Origin: Sweltsa coloradensis
Taxonomy: Eukaryota > Arthropoda > Insecta > Plecoptera > Chloroperlidae
Direction: 5' to 3'
Assembly: GCA_024449915.1 (NCBI GenBank)
Contig: JAMZAV010000027.1
Span: forward strand, 868,001 to 932,000
Length of the DNA: 64,000 nucleotides
The notes under the pieces are model-generated. The model had not been told where the DNA came from, made no database searches, and was given only the letters and a program-made list of their open reading frames with translations. This document shows, one piece after another, positions 58,261 to 64,000 of the stretch; the stretch's first letter is position 1; each line of letters begins with the position of its first letter. The position numbers and the translations under genes are program-made.

Positions 58261-60737
58261 TGGGAAATTTGTGATTAGTTGGATAACCGATAATATGTTA
58301 TGTTAAATAAAAAATAAACAGTAGAATGGCAATTTTAAAATTTCGCCAAACCCCTAATTTCCTAATTCTTTTCGATTCGTGTATTATAAAAAAATATAGT
58401 AAACTAATGATAATAAATATTTTAAATAAATAGTAAATGCTGATACGGATTAATAACATGCTGTAGAGTAAGTATAGTAGCTTCTTCAACATATTAATGT
58501 TATGTTATATAAATTGGTATTGATCGTAAGACAAGAACAAGACAAGACTATTTTACGTGAAATGAAATGTAATTATGCTTCATTAATAATGTGCAATTAA
58601 TTAGTTAGATATTTATTAGGTCCGGGCTGGACTTTTCTACAAAAAAAAAACACCGAAACGTTGGGAAGGTTCGGTTTTGAATCCCTTTTAGCAAAAACTT
58701 TACTTCTAACTGCTGTCACATTGTTCATAAATCTACGATGTAACATAAACCTCTGTTTTTAAACGAGAATTATACGAATTTGTTAACGCGTTACACAATG
58801 CTTTTACTTCATCTCAACCACGTCCATTTTCATGAGGGAATGAACTGAAGAACTCCCGTATTCGAATTAATTAAACTTTCCTCGGTTTGTTTGGGAAATT
58901 TTAATACCACCATTTTAAATAGATTTGAATAATGAGTTTTCAAACAAAACGAGTGGAATCCTGGAACATAGACGTCCTTCTTTATATCTGTATAATATTA
59001 TACAACTTATAGTTTACATACTTTGCTCCGTGCTGTCACTAGCATAATGTAGGGCGTAGGCCTAGTTAATGAAATGTCGTGAAAAATTCAAGAATAATTA
59101 GATAAATTATACAGCTTTCAGAGAAATCCATTAAATAGCCGTCAATTAACAAATGTGATTATTATACCAATGTTTGTGTCTGTTTGTGGGTCAATATAAC
59201 ATGGACCTACTTGTTACGCCATACATACGTACCTGCGTGCGATAGTGGACGGTTTTATGGTGTATAAAAATGAGTATTTTGTGTTTTTTTTTTGTAACAA
59301 ATGAATAATTAGTCAACAGCAGTGGATTTGATATTATCAAATGGTTTGCGTGTGTACGTCAAGGCATTGTATACAACCCCACTCAGCGAGCGCGAAGAAA
59401 TCCGATCATGTTTACAAGTATGCCGCGTGATGTCATCATTCATTCACCTAAAATTGTATCTGTTTAACCGCTAGCGAAATAATAATGAATATCGCAATTT
59501 TATTTCTCTCAAGCTGTTGATGAATATTAAACTTTCGGTTTGTTTTGAGGACTCTGACGTTTCGACACCCATGTTGACGTTAAATCATTAGTCTCGGCTG
59601 GACATCACATCACTAATGTCACTATTCCTTCTTACTCATTACGGTAGGCGTGTACATTGACATATAGCAAAGTCACGGAACTTTATATTCACAACGTTTC
59701 GAAATAGCCCGAGATATCATAATTTATAGAAAATATGAATATTATTCAGACCTTTTCAAAGGTAGAGAATATTTTACTTTCAAATCTAGTGTACAGAGTA
59801 ACAATTGGGATTGCACAATACACGCTATATGTATGAGTTTTTTAAAAGTTTCCTTGTTGTAGACAAATCGATGGTTGTAAAGCGTGATTTTCTCTCCCAA
59901 GTCTAGCCTTTACACGTTGCGGTGTATTTCCATCAGTTCACAGGTGCACGAGTCACACAATAAAGTGATATGATCTTAAGCTTCACGATGTGTCCTGTTA
60001 TGTCCTGTAACTGCTTGTTTAATTCAACATGGCCTATAATTTATCTAATTAGTGTGAAAACCGATGATTATGGAAGGGTACACACAAGGTTGTGACACTC
60101 TTTATGTGTTTAAATGGGTAGTTAGCGTATTTGGATAGTTAGGCAGAAATGAAGGAAGAAATCGCTTTAGTAGGACGACTAAATGTGTACGTTTAAATGT
60201 GTATGTGTGTATGAAGGTACTTAGTATGAGACAATGTATGTTCTTAAAATGATTCTCTTTCATTAATACATAAAGCGCAGCTCAGTTCTGCCTATCACAA
60301 GCGTTCGTATTTACCATCAATACGATAATATTTATATAAAAGCCTAGCATGCTAAACCCGCTCGCGCTCACGCTTAAGTAAATAACCCATTATTAAAGCA
60401 CGCGCTCTTTTACTACACTATATTATTATACAAAATTTTCTAATTATATTTGCATAGATTAGACATCAAATTAAGCGTGGACTTTGTATCTTTTTACTAA
60501 TTATTCTTGCAAGATCTAACGTGTAATTAATTCTTCTAAAGTGGGCGTCGCTGACTTTATAGTCCTGAGTTGCAACTTGAGCCTTGTTTCACGGCAGCTT
60601 AGGATATCTTATTATCACTGTCACGAAGGCCGACATGAAGATTGGATAAGGCAGTATCTGACAAACACGTACACAATTCTTCACAAAAGGACATAATTTA
60701 CTTAAAATCTGACAGGCGCTTTAACCTATAACCTTTC
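58261..60737. other. AT-rich non-coding stretch, nothing recognised
   Basis: One TAGGCCTA at 59057. No gene, RNA or defined repeat was recognised. Confidence 0.5.
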
Positions 60738-61079
60738 ATGAGTATATTCAGGCTTAGAGGAACATCAAAACATAATGTCTTGATCCTAAGTGCTATAGTC
60801 AATATGCTATTCTATTTAGTTTACTGTGGATATAGACACGTCTCTCCTGATACAAAGCCATATCTCTTTCAAAATTCGACAATGCTTGCATTTCTCTTAA
60901 CCGTATGCTTCACAACATTCCCGATCGATTCCAAAGCTCTCATTCGTCCAAACGTGTCTCGATTTGTATGTCTTGGCTATTTCGTGGTCGAATTTAACTG
61001 TACATTATTGTCAACCACGACCCTAACATTAGTTTCAGCAGAACATTTAAATGTCATGATTGTTTTAGTGTACTTTTGA
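60738..61079 (+). other. 113-codon open frame with hydrophobic segments, unsupported
   Basis: A true ATG is followed by a translation with three hydrophobic stretches (for example VLILSAIVNMLFYLVYCGY, then MLAFLLTVCFTTF). They could be membrane segments of a divergent or truncated receptor-like protein. T-rich DNA gives such segments by chance, and no family signature or splice context is seen. Confidence 0.15.
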
Positions 61080-62003
61080 TATGGTTTGTTCGGAAGTGAA
61101 AAGTGTAACATTATTAACACAAGTGGCTCCTAATCGTCAGTTTGCGGTTATTATTGCAAAATATTTACTATAGCAAAATGTAAATATTATCATGAAATTA
61201 AGAGCATTCTGCCGTACATACTCATAGTTTTATATTCACAAAACAATATTTAAATAATTATTTCACAAATTGAAATACCTTCTTTTATAACGTAATTGAA
61301 TAATAAAATAAATAGAATTCGAATTAGTAGAATAGTGGTTAATTAATTGGCATACCTTACGCTACTCTATGCGAAGTTCAAATTAAAACTTTTCTCTCTA
61401 AGCCTGTTTTACCGAGCATCTTGAGCAGGTAAATATACTCTAATATCATTTACAATTTTAAGTTTTACTCAGAGATAGTAAGCTTATCAGAACGGTAGAC
61501 ATAACCATTATTAACAGGTGAAGTAAAACCATTTCTTATGCACCTAGTTAGAATATTATTGCATTCTAAATAAAATTATAGTTAAGCTGGTACTCGTGGT
61601 ATCACTTCAATCTACGTAAAGCTTACGCTCATTGTACTAATCAAAAGGTAATGTAAATGGTGTGCACATTGTTTCTTATCTATAGCTTTAAATATTCATG
61701 TTCGTACTAAACAAAGCTCAGAGAAACCCAACGAATACAACATGAATAGAAACCCCTTGCAAAACGAATGCATGAACGTACGCGGTGAAGTACGCAGGAA
61801 ATACATGATAACAATAATTTTGTTACCTTACTTTAAATTGATTATTTCCCTTGTTACTTACTATATGATTCACATTTCTTATATAGTATTTTGCATTTGA
61901 TAATATTTTAAAGTTTCTTTTTGAAGTGGAGACGTAGGAGGATGATAACTTAATAATATTAACATTTCAAAAGAAATTTTAGTAGAACTGGTAAATGATA
62001 TTA

Positions 62004-62066
62004 AACAATTAATTGAACTTAACTTATTTTCCCACCTAAGAGCAGTGTTAAGTTCAATTAATTGTT
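62004..62066. other. Long perfect hairpin, 20-bp stem
   Basis: AACAATTAATTGAACTTAAC (62004) is exactly mirrored at 62047-62066 across 23 bases. The geometry suits a folded precursor RNA or a small fold-back element. Confidence 0.85.
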
Positions 62067-63840
62067 AAATATGTATATAAAAGTTTTGTTTTTACTTTTC
62101 AATAATATCGTCCAACATGTCATCAACCAGTCAACGAAGGGGGACTAAAAAACAATGCACGACACAATTGGCAATTCATTATCAGATAGATATAATATCG
62201 CGATCTGACTAAATTTTTTGTTTGTCACAGTAAAGTAATTATTGTTTCGTTTGACAATCGCAATCCACATTACCATAATGAAAGCTTGCCGAGTGGTCAT
62301 TACGTAATATTCAGATGTACATTTACCAAATGAGCAATCACAATTTTAAAATTATTGTTTTGAATTTTAAGTGCTATTACATTCTGAAACGCGTTTAAAA
62401 ATAATAAAAAAAATGTGATGTGCAATTATATAGAAGTTTTGTTTTCTCTATGTTCGTCCTAGATTGTGCAAGTCTGTTAAATCGTAGATACTGCAATACA
62501 TTTCCGAACGCTATCAAGGTGTGGATTGATTGAGGCCATTTCGATTTGTCTATCAATCACCCATCAATCGTTTTGATTAACTGCATTTCTCGACAGTGGT
62601 ATGAACACGTACGCACACAGATTTCCAAACACATGAAACTATCAACGTTGTATTTGCACATTGGATATTGCCAGTGTCGTTTAAATAGCTCTGAATTGTT
62701 TGCAATACTGAGGACTGAGGAGTACATTGAAACTGTTGTTACGAGGTAAACAGATCTGGCGGTTGTGTTTCATGGGTTTTCAATCAATAAAATGTGTGTT
62801 CGTCTCTATTTCGAAAAAAAAAATCGATTGAATGTTTACATACTTATTATTCATTGTAGTATAGTGTGGTGTGTGCGGTTTCCAACACTGTTTGTTGATG
62901 ATTTAAGTTATGCATCATAAGGTTTCTGGAGTAAATTGATATTAGAGCACACTTTAAAAATAAAAGATTTCCAAGAAAATTACTATCAGATAATGTGAAA
63001 TTGAAAACAGAACACAATACCCTATGCAAACGCTGTCAAATGCATTTTGCCTATATTTTCCATGGTTTTGATTTATTTTGAATTTCTAACTGGTGTTTTA
63101 TCAAGAAATATAATCTATAATAACTACATCAGAAAATTAATATTCTGCTCCAAATCTGAATAGCTCAAGAATGTCTGACAAAGTCATGGGAATGATACAG
63201 TACAGTCATGACGTTCAAAACTCTATTTCGTCTTTCAATTAAACCGTACCCTGGGAAAACAGCATAATGAAGCCTGTTTAGAACTGACTGATCCGAACTT
63301 TCAGCGTATCACTTGTTACGTACGCCTAACGTAACTTTGGTTGTTATAAACTTATTCAACATGTCATAACTGCGAATATCGACTGCATGTGGTATTCTGG
63401 AAGTTGGCTGGAAATTATACCTTTACTTGACATTGACGACGACTAAAAGGGAACTTTAATAACATCAATGGGTTTTGCGGACGAGCTATATTGGCTCCCC
63501 GGGGGTCCAAGACCCAGTTATTACGTGAGGGGGGTTTTAATGACACTATTTAGCACAGTACCGTACTTTGTGTATAAAGAGGTACGAGGCGTTACTTGCT
63601 CGTCTCTGACATACGGTTATTACCGAGGTCATTCGGTTTTTCCCTCCAGCCAAATCAGATAACAGATAACTGGAAGATATATAGCCGTGAAGAGTTGGTG
63701 ATTGCCGACGTCGTACGTACAAGACAGGCATGATAATTGATTAACATAAATTTATGAAGCACAGATGTATCTCAAGCTTCCGGCTTTAATACTTCCTGCC
63801 ACGTTTTAACATGGTCTTGTGTGTAGATAATTTATATAGG
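62067..63840. other. AT-rich non-coding stretch, nothing recognised
   Basis: Frames at 62546-62749 and 63468-63662 have no ATG-context, motif or splice support. Confidence 0.5.
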
Positions 63841-63845
63841 AGTGA

Positions 63846-63950
63846 GTGAGTCCTGACTTTGTGTCCGAGTCGAGTCCGAGTATTAAAACTTACTCAAGTT
63901 TCTAGTCCAATTCGAGTACGAGTACTTCTCACTATTACTCTGACTATACT
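63846..63950. repeat. GAGTCCGAGT-type short repeats at window edge
   Basis: GTCCGAGTCGAGTCCGAGT and, further on, TTCGAGTACGAGTACTTC are variants of one short unit, also present inverted as ACTCAAG. Arrays of this kind occur at ends of some DNA transposons. The rest may lie beyond the window. Confidence 0.5.
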
Positions 63951-64000
63951 TACAGAATGTAGGATATTATTTTTATTTGTTGATGTTAGTCTACAGGCTC

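Overview
The window reads as nuclear DNA of an animal, most likely an insect or another arthropod; that placement is an inference. It is AT-rich throughout, has no long open reading frame (the longest is 134 codons) and no operon structure. It is full of short transposon remnants: tRNA- and 5S-headed SINEs, (AATAA)n-type retroelement tails, fold-back elements and hAT-like ends. Isolated exon-sized coding stretches flanked by splice signals also occur. I found no intact protein-coding gene, no CRISPR array, no rRNA operon and no convincing functional tRNA gene.

The most gene-like part is 7.8-9.6 kb. A short CpG-rich island (7803-8010, promoter-like, with a CCAAT box) lies about 1.3 kb upstream of one candidate coding exon (9337-9563, + strand). 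That exon has an acceptor, a strong-context ATG, a signal-peptide-like N-terminus and a GTGAGT donor in phase 1. It would be the first coding exon of a secreted or membrane protein whose remaining exons are not recognisable here, so the downstream sequence may be a long first intron. Weaker exon-like stretches lie at 4106-4201 and 36025-36132, the latter downstream of another CpG-rich CCAAT-containing stretch near 35.5 kb. None was assigned to a family.

Repeats by region. At least five copies of one dispersed family occur at 41-514, 27346-27895, 33421-33674, 38314-39208 and 52224-52997. They share a GCTTCGCTC-repeat terminus, and an internal unit of about 176-190 bp is present zero, one or two times. 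Three copies of a roughly 240-bp retroelement 3' tail, all on the + strand, lie at 4556-4796, 25770-26035 and 56425-56675. A second, diverged repeat family is at 43160-43500 and 58010-58260. A SINE with a complete 5S-rRNA-like head is at 42541-42910, and tRNA-like SINE heads are scattered (11.6, 13.2, 17.4, 18.8, 24.7, 34.9 and 35.7 kb). A 202-bp fold-back element is at 39271-39472. A degenerate minisatellite inside a hAT-like end runs 32421-32990, and a CGGGCC-rich, nested hAT-like fragment runs 28715-29010.

Two whole-window signals stand out. The palindrome TAGGCCTA occurs at least ten times, against a chance expectation of about one. A hammerhead-like pattern (CTGANGA, short hairpin, GAAA) recurs in three separate repeats. 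The segment 23610-24570 has nearly every homopolymer stretched and looks like poor-quality or badly gap-filled assembly rather than biology. Stretches not listed below are AT-rich intergenic or intronic DNA in which I recognise nothing.
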